Shown: piece after piece, positions 8,279 through 18,317 of the stretch | How the letters are laid out: each line of letters begins with the position of its first letter | Numbering within the stretch: position 1 is the stretch's first letter | Origin: Pseudomonas nitroreducens | GTDB lineage: Bacteria > Pseudomonadota > Gammaproteobacteria > Pseudomonadales > Pseudomonadaceae | Direction of reading: 5' to 3' | DNA length: 64,000 bases | Assembly: GCF_024170165.1 (NCBI RefSeq) | Contig: NZ_JALJXP010000012.1 | Coordinates: 62,001 to 126,000, forward strand | The notes under the pieces: generated by a model | What the model saw: the letters and a program-made list of their open reading frames with translations, nothing else | What the model was told of the DNA's origin: nothing | Databases searched by the model: none | Translations under genes and position numbers: made by a program

Positions 8279-9889
8279 ATGCCGCCCAAGACCAGAAAGA
8301 CCTCCGATCTAGACGCATTGGCACGCGCCATCCGAGTCTCCATTGTCCTCCTCGCGGCGGGCCTGGCGGGCTGCCAGTCAACCCAGCAGAGCACCAGCGA
8401 CAATCAGGCCCGCAGCGCCTCCCGCGCCGTCGACGTGCAGTTCAATCCCGCCTGGAACCAGGCCCAGAACGATATCTGGGAACGCATGCGTGGCGGCTTC
8501 CAGTTGCAGGACCAGCTCAATACCAACCCGCGCATCGAGCGTCAGCGCCTGTGGTTCATGAGCAACCAGTCGTTCCTGGAAAACGCCAGCGAGCGCGGTG
8601 CACCGTACATGCACTACGTCGTCGAGCGCCTGGAAGAGCGCGACATGCCGCTGGAACTGGCACTGCTGCCGATGATCGAGAGCTCGTACAACCCGATGGC
8701 CGTGTCGCGCGCCCAGGCCGTGGGCCTGTGGCAGTTCATCCCGAGCACGGGTACGCACTTCAACCTGCGCCAGACCAACTTCTACGACGGCCGCCGCGAC
8801 ATCACCGCGTCGACCAATGCCGCGCTGACCTACCTGAACCGCCTGCACGACATGTTCAACGGCGACTGGCTGCTCGCGCTGGCCGCCTACAACGCCGGGG
8901 AAGGTACCGTCAGCCGAGCGATCGAGCGCAACGAGCGCCTCGGCCTGCCCACCGACTACTGGAACCTGCCGCTGCCGCAGGAAACCCAGGACTACGTGCC
9001 CAAGCTGCTGGCCCTGTCGCAACTGGTGAATGCCCCGACCATCTACGGCATCAACCTCAGCCCGATCGCCAACCAGCCCTACTTCACCTCGATCCGCGTC
9101 AAGCCGGGCCTGGATCTTTCCCAGGTCGCCGCGGCGGGTGACCTGGACCAGGACGAACTGCAACAGCTCAACCCCGCCTTCAAACGCGGCGTGACCCTGG
9201 ATGGCCCGCATCACCTGCTGGTGCCGCTGGCCAAGGCGGATTCCCTCAAGGCCGGTGTCGCGAACCTGGAGCCGGTACAGGTCAAGCCCCTGGTGGCATC
9301 GAAAAATGGCCATTACCGCGTGCGCAAAGGCGACAGCCTGCACAGCATCGCTCAGCGCTACCGTCTCAGCGTCGCCGAGCTCAAGGCCGCCAACCGTCTG
9401 AGCGCCAACCGCCTGCGCAATGGCCAGACCCTGGTCATCCCCGGACAGCCCGGCCGCCCGACCATCGAGCCGGAGAGCCCGCGCCAACTGGCCCAGGTCG
9501 AAAGCTCGAAGACCATCGCCAGCGCCCGGGTCGCTACTCGCAGCTACACCGTGAAGAATGGCGACACCCTGTGGAACATCGCCAAGAAGAACGGCGTCGA
9601 GGTCGCGGACCTCAAGCGCTGGAACAACCTGGACAGCCATGGCGTCAAGCCCGGCCAGACCCTCAAGCTGCAAAGCGCCGCTGCCACCCAGCTGGCCTCC
9701 AGCAGCAAGAGCAAGGCCAAGCAGGACACCGCGACCTACTACAAGGTCAAGCAGGGCGATTCGATGTACCTGATCGCCAAGCGCTTCAACGTCGAGATGC
9801 AGCACATCAAGCGCTGGAATCCGCGCAGTGGCCAGGCCCTGAAGCCGGGCCAGACCATCACGCTGTACCTCGACACCGCCAGCCGCTGA
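8279..9889 (+). CDS. mltD: Membrane-bound lytic murein transglycosylase D
   Basis: It cleaves the MurNAc-GlcNAc glycan bond of peptidoglycan to give 1,6-anhydro products. It has 536 residues and is a lipoprotein: a hydrophobic signal (about 19-34) ends in the lipobox LAGC. The SLT catalytic domain (about 95-230) contains the catalytic Glu in PMIESSYNP and the AVGLWQFIPSTG and AALAAYNAGEG signatures. Three LysM peptidoglycan-binding domains follow: GHYRVRKGDSLHSIAQRY, RSYTVKNGDTLWNIAKKN and YYKVKQGDSMYLIAKRF, each ending in a GQTL/GQTI motif. Three LysM domains are characteristic of Pseudomonas MltD. It has its own sigma-70 promoter. Confidence 0.96.
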   Translation: MPPKTRKTSDLDALARAIRVSIVLLAAGLAGCQSTQQSTSDNQARSASRAVDVQFNPAWNQAQNDIWERMRGGFQLQDQLNTNPRIERQRLWFMSNQSFLENASERGAPYMHYVVERLEERDMPLELALLPMIESSYNPMAVSRAQAVGLWQFIPSTGTHFNLRQTNFYDGRRDITASTNAALTYLNRLHDMFNGDWLLALAAYNAGEGTVSRAIERNERLGLPTDYWNLPLPQETQDYVPKLLALSQLVNAPTIYGINLSPIANQPYFTSIRVKPGLDLSQVAAAGDLDQDELQQLNPAFKRGVTLDGPHHLLVPLAKADSLKAGVANLEPVQVKPLVASKNGHYRVRKGDSLHSIAQRYRLSVAELKAANRLSANRLRNGQTLVIPGQPGRPTIEPESPRQLAQVESSKTIASARVATRSYTVKNGDTLWNIAKKNGVEVADLKRWNNLDSHGVKPGQTLKLQSAAATQLASSSKSKAKQDTATYYKVKQGDSMYLIAKRFNVEMQHIKRWNPRSGQALKPGQTITLYLDTASR

Positions 9890-9901
9890 GCTTCATCCTG
9901 C

Positions 9902-9922
9902 GCCGGGGCGCACAGCCCCGGC
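9902..9922 (+). terminator. Hairpin after mltD
   Basis: GCCGGGGC and GCCCCGGC form 8-bp arms around a 5-nt loop, 13 nt past the mltD stop. It lacks a T-run, so termination may be weak or factor-assisted. Confidence 0.4.
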
Positions 9923-10005
9923 CGCATGTCTTCTGGCAGCAAGGACAAGCTGCTACTGTACGACGCTAACCTCCTTCAGCCAGCCGGGATCGGATCCTAC
10001 GCCTG

Positions 10006-11835
10006 ATGCGTCGCTTGTCTCTCCTGCTCCTGGGACTCTTCCTGGGCCTCCCCGCCTCCGCCCAGATCACCGAGAGCCACGGCTACGCCCAGTTCGGCGA
10101 CCTCAAGTACCCGGCCAGTTTCGACCACTTCGACTGGGTCAACCCCAAGGCGCCCAAGGGCGGCCTGCTGCGGCTGATGGGCCTGGGCACCTTCGACACG
10201 CTCAACCCCTACACCTTCAAGGGCAGCCCGCCGGTCAGCACCGCGGACTTCCTGCAGTACGGCGTCAGCGAGCTGAACGAGCCCCTGATGGTCGGGACCG
10301 GCCTGTACGACCCGTCCGGCGACGAGCCCGCCTCCAGCTACGGCCTGATCGCCCGCAGCGTGGAGTACGCCGAGGACCGCAGCTGGGTGGTGTTCAATCT
10401 GCGCCCGGAAGCCCGTTTCCACGACGGCAAGCCGATCACCGCCTACGACGTGGCGTTCTCCTATCGCACACTGCTGCACCACGGCCACCCGATGTACCGC
10501 ACCAACCTGCAGGAAGTGCAGCGGGTCGACATCCTCTCGCCGACGAGCATCCGCTTCGTCTTCAAGCGCCACGACAATCCTCTGCTGATTCTGCGCCTGG
10601 GCGAAATGCCGGTGCTGCCGCAGCACTACTGGAAGGGCCGCGACTTCCAGGCCACCACCTTCGAGCCGCCGCTGGGCAGCGGCCCCTACCGGATCACCGA
10701 GGTGGAGCCGGGGCGCCGCCTGGTGTTCGAACGGGTCAAGGACTGGTGGGGCAAGGACCTGCCGGTGAACCGCGGCAAGTACAACTTCGATCGTGTCGAG
10801 GTGGACTTCTACCGTGACGCCGGCATCGCCTTCGAAGCCTTCAAGGCCGGCGAGTTCGACGTCTACATCGAGCACCAGGCGAAGAACTGGCGCAGCAACT
10901 ACCGCTTCCCGGCCGTTCGCCGGGGCGACGTGCTGAAGGTGGAAATCCCCCACCAGATTCCCACCCAGACCCAGGCGCTGTTCCTCAACACCCGCCGCGC
11001 GACCTTCGCCGATCGCCGCCTGCGCGAAGCCCTGGGGATGATGTTCGACTTCGAATGGACCAACCGTGCGCTGTTCAACGATGCCTACGTGCGCGCCAGC
11101 AGCTACTACCCCAACAGCGCTCTCGCGGCCACCGGCGTACCCCAGGGCCAGGAGTGGCTGCTGCTCTCGCCGTACCGTTCGCAACTGCCCGAAGCGCTGT
11201 TCAAACGCCCCTTCACCGTGCCGGTGACCAAGGGTGCTGGCATCCCGCGGGAAACCCTGCGCCACGCTTTGGGTCTACTGGGCGAAGCCGGCTGGAAGCT
11301 CTCGGGGGATCGCCTGCTGGACGCCAACGGCAAGCAGCTGCGCTTCGAGATCCTGCTGGTCAACCCCAGCCTGGAACGCATCCTCCAGCCCTATCGCGAG
11401 AATCTCGCCAGCATCGGTATCGATGCGAGCTTGCGCACCGTGGACCGCGCCCAGTACAAACAGCGTCTGGACCAGTTCGACTACGACATGATTCTGATGA
11501 CCCTGCCCCAGACCCTGAGCCCCGGCCTCGAACAATGGCAGTACTTCCATTCCAGCCAGGTGGCGGTGAAGGGCAGCAAGAACTATGCAGGCATCGCCAA
11601 CCCCGTGGTGGACGCGATGCTCGAGAAACTCCTCGGCGCCACCAACCGCGACCAGCAGGAAGCCGCGGCACGCGCCCTGGACCGGGTGCTGCTGTGGCAG
11701 CACTACAGTATTCCCAACTGGTACCTGAACAAGCATCGACTGGCGTACCGCAACCGCTTCGCCTTTGTCACCACGCCGCCCTATACGCTGGGCCTGCGCG
11801 CCTGGTGGCAAAAAGACCAGGAGAACACCCTATGA
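10006..11835 (+). CDS. nppA1: ABC importer periplasmic substrate-binding protein 1 (peptide/nucleoside peptide)
   Basis: A 609-residue family-5 (oligopeptide-type) binding protein with a Sec signal (MRRLSLLLLGLFLGLPASA). It is YejA-like: the mature region begins with a HGYAQFGDLKYPASFDHFDW segment and contains [18 protein letters not shown] and VKDWWGKDLPVNRGKYNFD. The five-gene block that follows matches the P. aeruginosa NppA1A2BCD importer, which takes up peptidyl-nucleoside antibiotics and small peptides (established knowledge). The assignment of A1 and A2 rests on order. The stop overlaps the next start (ATGA), so expression is translationally coupled. It is clearly paralogous to the next gene. 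Confidence 0.88.
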   Translation: MRRLSLLLLGLFLGLPASAQITESHGYAQFGDLKYPASFDHFDWVNPKAPKGGLLRLMGLGTFDTLNPYTFKGSPPVSTADFLQYGVSELNEPLMVGTGLYDPSGDEPASSYGLIARSVEYAEDRSWVVFNLRPEARFHDGKPITAYDVAFSYRTLLHHGHPMYRTNLQEVQRVDILSPTSIRFVFKRHDNPLLILRLGEMPVLPQHYWKGRDFQATTFEPPLGSGPYRITEVEPGRRLVFERVKDWWGKDLPVNRGKYNFDRVEVDFYRDAGIAFEAFKAGEFDVYIEHQAKNWRSNYRFPAVRRGDVLKVEIPHQIPTQTQALFLNTRRATFADRRLREALGMMFDFEWTNRALFNDAYVRASSYYPNSALAATGVPQGQEWLLLSPYRSQLPEALFKRPFTVPVTKGAGIPRETLRHALGLLGEAGWKLSGDRLLDANGKQLRFEILLVNPSLERILQPYRENLASIGIDASLRTVDRAQYKQRLDQFDYDMILMTLPQTLSPGLEQWQYFHSSQVAVKGSKNYAGIANPVVDAMLEKLLGATNRDQQEAAARALDRVLLWQHYSIPNWYLNKHRLAYRNRFAFVTTPPYTLGLRAWWQKDQENTL

Positions 11836-13697
11836 AAAGCCCCCGCCGCGCCGCGCTCTGCGCCGGCCTGTTGCTGGGACTGCTGGGCAGTGCGCAGGCC
11901 GCGCCACAGCACGCCATCACCCTGTATGACGAGGCGCCGAAGTACCCGGCAAACTTCAAGCATTTCGACTTCGTCAATGCGGATGCGCCCAAGGGCGGCA
12001 CGCTGCGCCTCTCCGACTTCGGCGGTTTCGACAGCCTCAACCCCTTCATCGCCAAGGGCAACTCCGCGCCGCAGATCAACCTGATCTACGACACCCTGAC
12101 CTTCCACTCCCTCGACGAGCCCTTCACCGAATACGGCCTGCTCGCCGAGAAGATCGAGAAGGACCCGGAGCACCGCTTCGTCCGCTACTACCTGCGCCCC
12201 GAGGCGCGCTTCCAGGACGGCACGCCGGTCACCGCCGAAGACGTGGTGTTCACCTTCGAGACGCTGATGAAGGACGGCGACCCGATGTACCGCAACTACT
12301 ACGCGGACGTCGACAAGGTGGTGGCCGAGGACAAGCTGCGGGTGCGCTTCGACTTCAAGCACGGCGACAACCGCGAGCTGCCGCTGATCCTCGGCCAGCT
12401 GTCGATCCTGCCCAAGCACTGGTGGGCCAGCCGCGACTTCAACAAGACCAACATGGAGCCGCCGCTGGGCAGCGGCCCGTACCGCATCGCCAAGGTCGAG
12501 GCCGGCCGTTCGATCCGCTACGAGAAGGTCAAGGACTGGTGGGGCGACAAGCTGGCGGTGAACCGCGGCTTCAACAACTTCGATGCCGTGGTGGTGGAGT
12601 CCTACCGCGACCTCACCGTCGCCCTGGAAGCCTTCAAGGCCGGGCAGTTCGACTTCAACGACGAGCGCATCGCGAAGAACTGGGCGACCGCCTACGACTC
12701 CCCCGCCGTGCGCGACGGCCGCATCGTTCGCGAGGAGCCAGTGAACGGCAACCCGTGGGGCATGCAGGCCTACGCCTTCAACATCCGCCGCCCGGTGTTC
12801 CAGGACCCGCGCGTGCGTGAGGCGATCACCAACCTGTTCGACTTCGAATGGACCAACAAGCAGCTGTTCTTCGGCTCCTACCTGCGCGATGGCAGCTACT
12901 TCGAGAACTCCGAAATGGCGGCCAAACAGCTGCCCGACGCCGAGGAGCTGAAGATCCTCGAGCCACTGCGCGACAAGCTGCCGCCCGAGGTCTTCACCCA
13001 GGTCTACGTGCCGCCCACCAGCGACGGCAGCGGCATCATCCGTGACCAGAAGCGCAAGGCCTACCAGCTGCTGCTGGAGGCCGGCTACAAGATCGAGAAC
13101 GACAAGATGGTCGGCCCGGACGGCAAGCAGCTGAGCTTCGAGTTCATGCTCGCCCAGGCCGACTTCGAGCGCGTGCTGCTGCCCTTCAAGCGCAACCTCG
13201 CGGAGCTTGGCATCGACATGCAGCTGCGCCGGGTCGACGTCTCGCAGTACATCAACCGCCTGCGCTCGCGGGACTACGACATGATCGTCAGCAGCTGGCC
13301 GCAATCCAGCTCGCCGGGCAACGAACAGCGCGAATTCTGGCATTCCAGCAGCGCCGACAAGCCCGGCAGCCGCAACTTCATCGGCCTGCGCGATCCGGGC
13401 GTCGATGCCCTGGTGGAAGGCCTGATCAACGCCGGCTCCCGCGAAAGCCTGGTGCGCCACGCACGCGCCCTCGACCGCGCGCTGCTCTGGGGCCATTACG
13501 TGGTGCCCAACTGGTACCTGGGCAACTGGCGCATTGCCTACTGGAACCGCATCGCCCACCCGGAGAAACTGCCGCCCTACAGCTATGCGCTGCAGACCTG
13601 GTGGCAAGCCCGCGACAAGGCCGTACCGACCAGCACCGACGCCAAGGCCGCGAACGAAACGCCGGCTGACGGCACCGTCGCCCAAGGGGCCGAGTGA
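11832..13697 (+). CDS. nppA2: ABC importer periplasmic substrate-binding protein 2 (peptide/nucleoside peptide)
   Basis: A 621-residue second family-5 binding protein with its own signal peptide ([19 protein letters not shown], then SAQA). It shares long stretches with the preceding gene ([36 protein letters not shown]), showing an old duplication. A proline/alanine-rich tail (about 595-621) is unique to this copy. It starts within the stop of the first copy (ATGA overlap) and its own stop overlaps the permease start. Having two binding proteins feed one membrane complex suggests a widened substrate range. YejA-type microcin-uptake proteins are the nearest alternative name. Confidence 0.88.
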   Translation: MKSPRRAALCAGLLLGLLGSAQAAPQHAITLYDEAPKYPANFKHFDFVNADAPKGGTLRLSDFGGFDSLNPFIAKGNSAPQINLIYDTLTFHSLDEPFTEYGLLAEKIEKDPEHRFVRYYLRPEARFQDGTPVTAEDVVFTFETLMKDGDPMYRNYYADVDKVVAEDKLRVRFDFKHGDNRELPLILGQLSILPKHWWASRDFNKTNMEPPLGSGPYRIAKVEAGRSIRYEKVKDWWGDKLAVNRGFNNFDAVVVESYRDLTVALEAFKAGQFDFNDERIAKNWATAYDSPAVRDGRIVREEPVNGNPWGMQAYAFNIRRPVFQDPRVREAITNLFDFEWTNKQLFFGSYLRDGSYFENSEMAAKQLPDAEELKILEPLRDKLPPEVFTQVYVPPTSDGSGIIRDQKRKAYQLLLEAGYKIENDKMVGPDGKQLSFEFMLAQADFERVLLPFKRNLAELGIDMQLRRVDVSQYINRLRSRDYDMIVSSWPQSSSPGNEQREFWHSSSADKPGSRNFIGLRDPGVDALVEGLINAGSRESLVRHARALDRALLWGHYVVPNWYLGNWRIAYWNRIAHPEKLPPYSYALQTWWQARDKAVPTSTDAKAANETPADGTVAQGAE

Positions 13698-14779
13698 TGC
13701 TGGCCTACATCCTGCGGCGTCTGCTGCTGATCATCCCCACCCTGTTCGGCATCCTGCTGATCAACTTCATCATCATCCAGGCCGCCCCCGGCGGCCCGGT
13801 AGAGCAGATGATCGCCAAGCTGGAAGGCTTCGACGCCGCCAGCGGCGGCGCCACCGGGCGCATCTCCGGCGGCGGCGGTGAAGTCGCCTCCGCCGGCACC
13901 CACTACCGCGGCGCCCAGGGCCTGGACCCGGAGCTGGTGAAGGAAATCGAGCGCATGTACGGCTTCGACAAGCCGGCGCCCGAGCGCTTCTGGATCATGC
14001 TCAAGAACTACGCACACCTGGACTTCGGCCAGAGCTTCTTCCGCGACGCCAAGGTCACCGACCTGATCGTCGAGAAGTTGCCCGTGTCCATCTCCCTCGG
14101 GCTGTGGAGCACGCTGATCATGTACCTGGTGTCGATCCCCCTGGGCATCGCCAAGGCGGTGCGCCACGGCAGCCATTTCGACGTCTGGACCAGCTCGGCG
14201 ATCATCGTCGGCTACGCCATCCCGGCCTTCCTCTTCGCCATCCTGCTGGTGGTGCTGTTCGCCGGCGGCAGCTACTGGGACTGGTTCCCGCTCAGGGGAC
14301 TGACGTCCAACAACTTCGACGAGCTGAGCTGGGCCGGCAAGGTCCGTGACTACTTCTGGCACCTCGCACTGCCGATCACCGCGCTGGTGATCGGCAACTT
14401 CGCCACCATCACCCTGCTGACCAAGAACAGCTTCCTCGACGAGATCGGCAAGCAGTACGTGGTCACCGCCCGCGCCAAGGGCCTGACCGAGCGCCGCGTG
14501 CTCTACGGCCACGTGTTCCGCAACGCCATGCTGCTGATCATCGCCGGGCTCCCCTCGGCCCTGCTGGGCATCTTCTTCACCGGCTCGCTGCTGATCGAGG
14601 TGATCTTCTCCCTCGACGGCCTGGGCCTGCTCAGCTTCGAGGCCGCGCTGAACCGCGACTACCCGGTGGTGTTCGGCACGCTGTTCATCTTCACCCTGTT
14701 CGGCCTGATCATGAAGCTGGTCAGCGACGTCCTCTACACGCTGGTCGATCCGCGCATCGACTTCGAGAACCGGGAGTAA
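13697..14779 (+). CDS. nppB: ABC importer permease subunit 1
   Basis: A 360-residue YejB/DppB-type inner-membrane permease. It begins [20 protein letters not shown] with the first helix, has a long periplasmic insertion (about 40-110) and ends in a six-helix core. The cytoplasmic EAA loop that docks on the ATPase is visible as [20 protein letters not shown] followed by FRNAML. The ATG at 13697 overlaps the previous stop (TGATG); a GTG one codon earlier could also be used. The next permease starts 4 nt after the stop. Confidence 0.92.
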   Translation: MLAYILRRLLLIIPTLFGILLINFIIIQAAPGGPVEQMIAKLEGFDAASGGATGRISGGGGEVASAGTHYRGAQGLDPELVKEIERMYGFDKPAPERFWIMLKNYAHLDFGQSFFRDAKVTDLIVEKLPVSISLGLWSTLIMYLVSIPLGIAKAVRHGSHFDVWTSSAIIVGYAIPAFLFAILLVVLFAGGSYWDWFPLRGLTSNNFDELSWAGKVRDYFWHLALPITALVIGNFATITLLTKNSFLDEIGKQYVVTARAKGLTERRVLYGHVFRNAMLLIIAGLPSALLGIFFTGSLLIEVIFSLDGLGLLSFEAALNRDYPVVFGTLFIFTLFGLIMKLVSDVLYTLVDPRIDFENRE

Positions 14780-14783
14780 TCCG

Positions 14784-15803
14784 ATGCGCCTGTCTCCCAT
14801 CAATCAGCGCCGCTGGGCGCGCTTCAAGGCCAACAAGCGCGGCTGGTGGTCACTCTGGCTGTTCCTCACGCTGTTCATCCTCAGCCTGGGCGCCGAGCTG
14901 ATCGCCAACGACAAGCCCCTGGCGATCCGTTACGACGGCGAGTGGTACTTCCCGGTGGTCAAACGCTATCCGGAAACCGCCTTCGGCGGCGAATTCCCCA
15001 TGGAGGCGAACTACAAAAGCCCGTACATGCGCGAACAGATCGCGCAGAAGAACGGCTGGATTCTCTGGCCGCCGATCGCCTACAGCTACGACACCATCAA
15101 CTACGACCTGCGGGTGCCGGCCCCTTCGGCGCCCAGCGCGGAGAACTGGCTGGGCACCGACGACCAGGCGCGCGACGTCATGGCGCGGGTGATCTACGGC
15201 TTCCGCGTGTCGGTGCTGTTCGCCCTGATCCTCACCGTGCTCAGCTCCGTCGTCGGTGTCGCCGTGGGCGCTCTGCAGGGCTTTTACGGCGGCTGGATCG
15301 ACCTGCTCGGCCAGCGCTTCCTGGAAATCTGGTCGGGCCTGCCGGTGCTCTACCTGCTGATCATCCTCGCCAGTTTCGTGCAGCCGGGCTTCTGGTGGCT
15401 GCTGGGCATCATGCTGCTGTTCTCCTGGATGAGCCTGGTGGACGTGGTGCGCGCCGAGTTCCTCCGTGGCCGCAACCTGGAGTACGTGCGCGCTGCGCGC
15501 GCCCTGGGCATGCGCAACGGCGCGATCATGTTCCGCCACATCCTGCCCAACGCGATGATCTCCACCCTGACCTTCATGCCCTTCATCCTCACCGGCGCGA
15601 TCGGCACCCTGACCTCCCTGGACTTCCTCGGCTTCGGCCTGCCCGCCGGCGCGCCGTCGCTGGGCGAGCTGGTCGCCCAGGGCAAGTCCAACCTGCAGGC
15701 GCCCTGGCTGGGCATCAGCGCCTTCGTGGTGCTGGCCGTGATGCTGAGCCTGCTGGTGTTCATCGGCGAAGCCGCCCGCGATGCCTTCGACCCGAGGAAA
15801 TGA
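14784..15803 (+). CDS. nppC: ABC importer permease subunit 2
   Basis: A 339-residue YejE/DppC-type permease, partner of the preceding subunit. It has an N-terminal helix (about 20-40), a long periplasmic loop and a five-helix core. The EAA loop reads LEYVRAARALGMRNGAIMFR followed by HILPNAM. The short gap before it (4 nt) and after it (1 nt) makes co-translation near certain. A GAGGAAATGAC Shine-Dalgarno for the next gene lies inside its 3' end. Confidence 0.92.
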   Translation: MRLSPINQRRWARFKANKRGWWSLWLFLTLFILSLGAELIANDKPLAIRYDGEWYFPVVKRYPETAFGGEFPMEANYKSPYMREQIAQKNGWILWPPIAYSYDTINYDLRVPAPSAPSAENWLGTDDQARDVMARVIYGFRVSVLFALILTVLSSVVGVAVGALQGFYGGWIDLLGQRFLEIWSGLPVLYLLIILASFVQPGFWWLLGIMLLFSWMSLVDVVRAEFLRGRNLEYVRAARALGMRNGAIMFRHILPNAMISTLTFMPFILTGAIGTLTSLDFLGFGLPAGAPSLGELVAQGKSNLQAPWLGISAFVVLAVMLSLLVFIGEAARDAFDPRK

Positions 15804-15804
15804 C

Positions 15805-17415
15805 ATGAGCCAGAACGAGAACCTCATCGAAGTCCGTGACCTGTCCGTCGATTTCCTCTGCGGCGATGAACAGGTGCGCGCGGTGGAACACATCAGCTTC
15901 GACATCCGCAGGGGCGAGACCCTGGCGCTGGTGGGTGAAAGCGGCTCGGGCAAGTCGGTGACCGCGCACTCCATCCTGCGCCTGCTGCCCTACCCCACCG
16001 CCAGCCATCCCTCCGGCAGCATCCAGTACGCCGGCAAGGACCTGCTCAAGCTGCCCGAGCGCAAGCTGCGCGGGATCCGCGGCAACCGCATCGCCATGGT
16101 GTTCCAGGAACCCATGACCTCGCTGAACCCGCTGCACACCATCGAGAAGCAGATCGGCGAAGTACTGGCCCTGCACAAGGGCATGAGCGGAAACCAGGCA
16201 CGTGCCCGCACGCTGGAGCTGCTCGACCTGGTCGGCATCCCCAACCCCGCCAGCCGCCTCAAGGCCTACCCGCACGAGCTTTCCGGCGGCCAGAGGCAGC
16301 GGGTGATGATCGCCATGGCGCTGGCCTGCGAGCCGGAGCTGCTGATCGCCGACGAACCGACCACAGCGCTGGACGTCACGGTGCAGCTGAAGATCCTCGA
16401 CCTGCTGCGCGACCTGCAGCAGCGCCTGGGCATGGCCATGCTGCTGATCACCCACGACCTCAACCTGGTCCGGCGCATCGCCCATCGCGTTTGCGTGATG
16501 AAGCGCGGCTGCATCGTCGAGCAGGCCGATTGCGAAGCCCTCTTCGCAGCCCCACAGCACCCCTACACGCGCGAATTGCTCGGTGCCGAGCCCAGTGGTA
16601 CCCCTGCGCAGAACGAGCCAGGAGCGCCGCTGCTGGAGGTCGACGATCTACGCGTGTGGTTCCCGATCAAGAAGGGCGTGTTCCGCAAGACCGTCGACCA
16701 CGTCAAGGCAGTGGACGGTATCGACTTCAGCCTGCCGCGCGGCCAGACCCTGGGCATCGTCGGCGAGAGTGGCTCGGGCAAGTCGACCCTGGGCCTGGCC
16801 ATCCTCCGGCTGATCAGCAGCCAGGGCGGCATCCGCTTCGAGGGCCAGGCCATCGAAGGCATGAACCAGGCGGAAGTCAGGCCGCTGCGCCGCGAGATGC
16901 AGGTAGTCTTCCAGGACCCGTTCGGCAGCCTCAGCCCGCGCATGTCGGTGGGGCAGATCGTCGGCGAAGGGTTGGAGATCCATGGCATGGGCACGCCCGA
17001 GGAGCGCGAGCTGGCGATCATCGCGGCGCTCAAGGAAGTCGGGCTCGACCCGGACACCCGTCACCGCTACCCCCACGAGTTCTCCGGCGGCCAGCGGCAG
17101 CGCATCGCCATCGCCCGCGCGCTGGTGCTCAAGCCGGCGCTGATCCTGCTGGACGAGCCGACCTCGGCACTGGACCGCACCGTGCAGCGTCAGGTCGTCG
17201 AACTGCTGCGCGGACTGCAGGCCAAGTACAACCTGACCTACCTGTTCATCAGCCATGACCTGGCGGTGGTGAAAGCCCTCAGCCATCAACTGATGGTGAT
17301 CCGCCACGGCAAGGTGGTCGAACAGGGGGTGGCAGACGAAGTCTTCGCCGCGCCTCAGCATGCCTACACACAGCAACTGCTGGAGGCAGCCTTCATGGTG
17401 CCCACGCAAGCCTGA
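15805..17415 (+). CDS. nppD: ABC importer ATP-binding protein, fused double ATPase
   Basis: A 536-residue YejF-type protein with two complete nucleotide-binding domains. Domain 1 has Walker A GESGSGKS, signature LSGGQRQR and Walker [13 protein letters not shown]. Domain 2 has Walker A GESGSGKS, signature FSGGQRQR and Walker [13 protein letters not shown]. Each is followed by the oligopeptide-family C-terminal extension. Because both ATPases are in one chain, no second ATPase gene is needed. I chose the ATG at 15805 ([15 protein letters not shown]), with GAGGA 7 nt upstream. fabI follows after 15 nt. Confidence 0.93.
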   Translation: MSQNENLIEVRDLSVDFLCGDEQVRAVEHISFDIRRGETLALVGESGSGKSVTAHSILRLLPYPTASHPSGSIQYAGKDLLKLPERKLRGIRGNRIAMVFQEPMTSLNPLHTIEKQIGEVLALHKGMSGNQARARTLELLDLVGIPNPASRLKAYPHELSGGQRQRVMIAMALACEPELLIADEPTTALDVTVQLKILDLLRDLQQRLGMAMLLITHDLNLVRRIAHRVCVMKRGCIVEQADCEALFAAPQHPYTRELLGAEPSGTPAQNEPGAPLLEVDDLRVWFPIKKGVFRKTVDHVKAVDGIDFSLPRGQTLGIVGESGSGKSTLGLAILRLISSQGGIRFEGQAIEGMNQAEVRPLRREMQVVFQDPFGSLSPRMSVGQIVGEGLEIHGMGTPEERELAIIAALKEVGLDPDTRHRYPHEFSGGQRQRIAIARALVLKPALILLDEPTSALDRTVQRQVVELLRGLQAKYNLTYLFISHDLAVVKALSHQLMVIRHGKVVEQGVADEVFAAPQHAYTQQLLEAAFMVPTQA

Positions 17416-17430
17416 CAAGGAAGCAATGAC

Positions 17431-18228
17431 ATGGGGTTTCTCGCCGGTAAACGCGTACTGATCGTCGGTGTCGCCAGCAAGCTGTCCATCGCCTCCGGCA
17501 TCGCCGCGGCGATGCACCGCGAAGGCGCCGAACTCGCCTTCACCTACCAGAACGACAAACTCAAGGGCCGCGTCGAGGAATTCGCCGCCGGCTGGGGCTC
17601 CAGCGCCGAGCTGTGCTTCCCCTGCGACGTGGCCAGCGACGCGGACATCGAAGCCGTGTTCGCCGCACTGGCGAAACAATGGGACGGCCTGGACTGCATC
17701 GTCCATTCAGTGGGGTTCGCGCCGGGCGACCAGCTCGACGGCGACTTCACCGAGGTCACCACCCGCGACGGCTTCCGCATTGCCCACGACATCAGCGCCT
17801 ACAGCTTCGTCGCCCTGGCCAAGGCCGGCCGCGAGCTGATGCACGGCCGCAACGGCAGCCTGCTCACCCTCTCCTACCTGGGCGCCGAACGCACGATGCC
17901 CAACTACAACGTGATGGGCATGGCCAAGGCCAGCCTGGAAGCCGGCGTGCGCTACCTGGCCGGCAGCCTCGGCCCGGAAGGCACCCGCGTCAACGCCATC
18001 TCCGCCGGCCCGATCCGCACCCTCGCCGCCTCAGGCATCAAGAGCTTCCGCAGGATGCTCGCCGCCAACGAACGCCAGACACCGCTGCGGCGCAACGTCA
18101 CCATCGAGGAGGTCGGCAATGCCGGCGCCTTCCTCTGCTCCGACCTGGCCAGCGGCATCAGCGGCGAAATCCTCTATGTGGACGGCGGCTTCAACACCAC
18201 GGCGATGGGCCCACTGGCCGACGATTGA
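17431..18228 (+). CDS. fabI: Enoyl-[acyl-carrier-protein] reductase (NADH)
   Basis: It reduces trans-2-enoyl-ACP to acyl-ACP in the last step of each fatty acid elongation cycle and is the target of triclosan-type inhibitors. It has 265 residues, nearly identical in pattern to P. aeruginosa FabI. It is an SDR fold with the nucleotide motif [17 protein letters not shown]149, Y159 and K166 (YNVMGMAK) correspond to the E. coli catalytic set Y146, Y156 and K163. AAGGAAG precedes the ATG. Only 15 nt separate it from nppD and I see no promoter there, so it is probably the last gene of the npp transcript. A strong terminator follows. Confidence 0.97.
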   Translation: MGFLAGKRVLIVGVASKLSIASGIAAAMHREGAELAFTYQNDKLKGRVEEFAAGWGSSAELCFPCDVASDADIEAVFAALAKQWDGLDCIVHSVGFAPGDQLDGDFTEVTTRDGFRIAHDISAYSFVALAKAGRELMHGRNGSLLTLSYLGAERTMPNYNVMGMAKASLEAGVRYLAGSLGPEGTRVNAISAGPIRTLAASGIKSFRRMLAANERQTPLRRNVTIEEVGNAGAFLCSDLASGISGEILYVDGGFNTTAMGPLADD

Positions 18229-18237
18229 GGCTTTCCG

Positions 18238-18283
18238 CCGGACAAAGAAAAAGGCCGCAACAGCGGCCTTTTTCTTTGTCCGG
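18238..18283 (+). terminator. Terminator after fabI
   Basis: Perfect 21-bp arms, CCGGACAAAGAAAAAGGCCG plus C and the complement, flank a 4-nt AACA loop, with T-runs built into the stem. This is one of the strongest hairpins in the window and works in both directions. Confidence 0.9.
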
Positions 18284-18286
18284 AAA

Positions 18287-18316
18287 AAACAGGGGCCGCT
18301 TGCGCGGCCCCTGTTT
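18287..18316 (-). terminator. Terminator after ppiD
   Basis: AAACAGGGGCCGC and GCGGCCCCTGTTT form 13-bp arms around a TTGC loop, immediately beyond the ppiD stop. With the fabI terminator it separates two convergent transcripts. Confidence 0.8.
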
Positions 18317-18317
18317 C

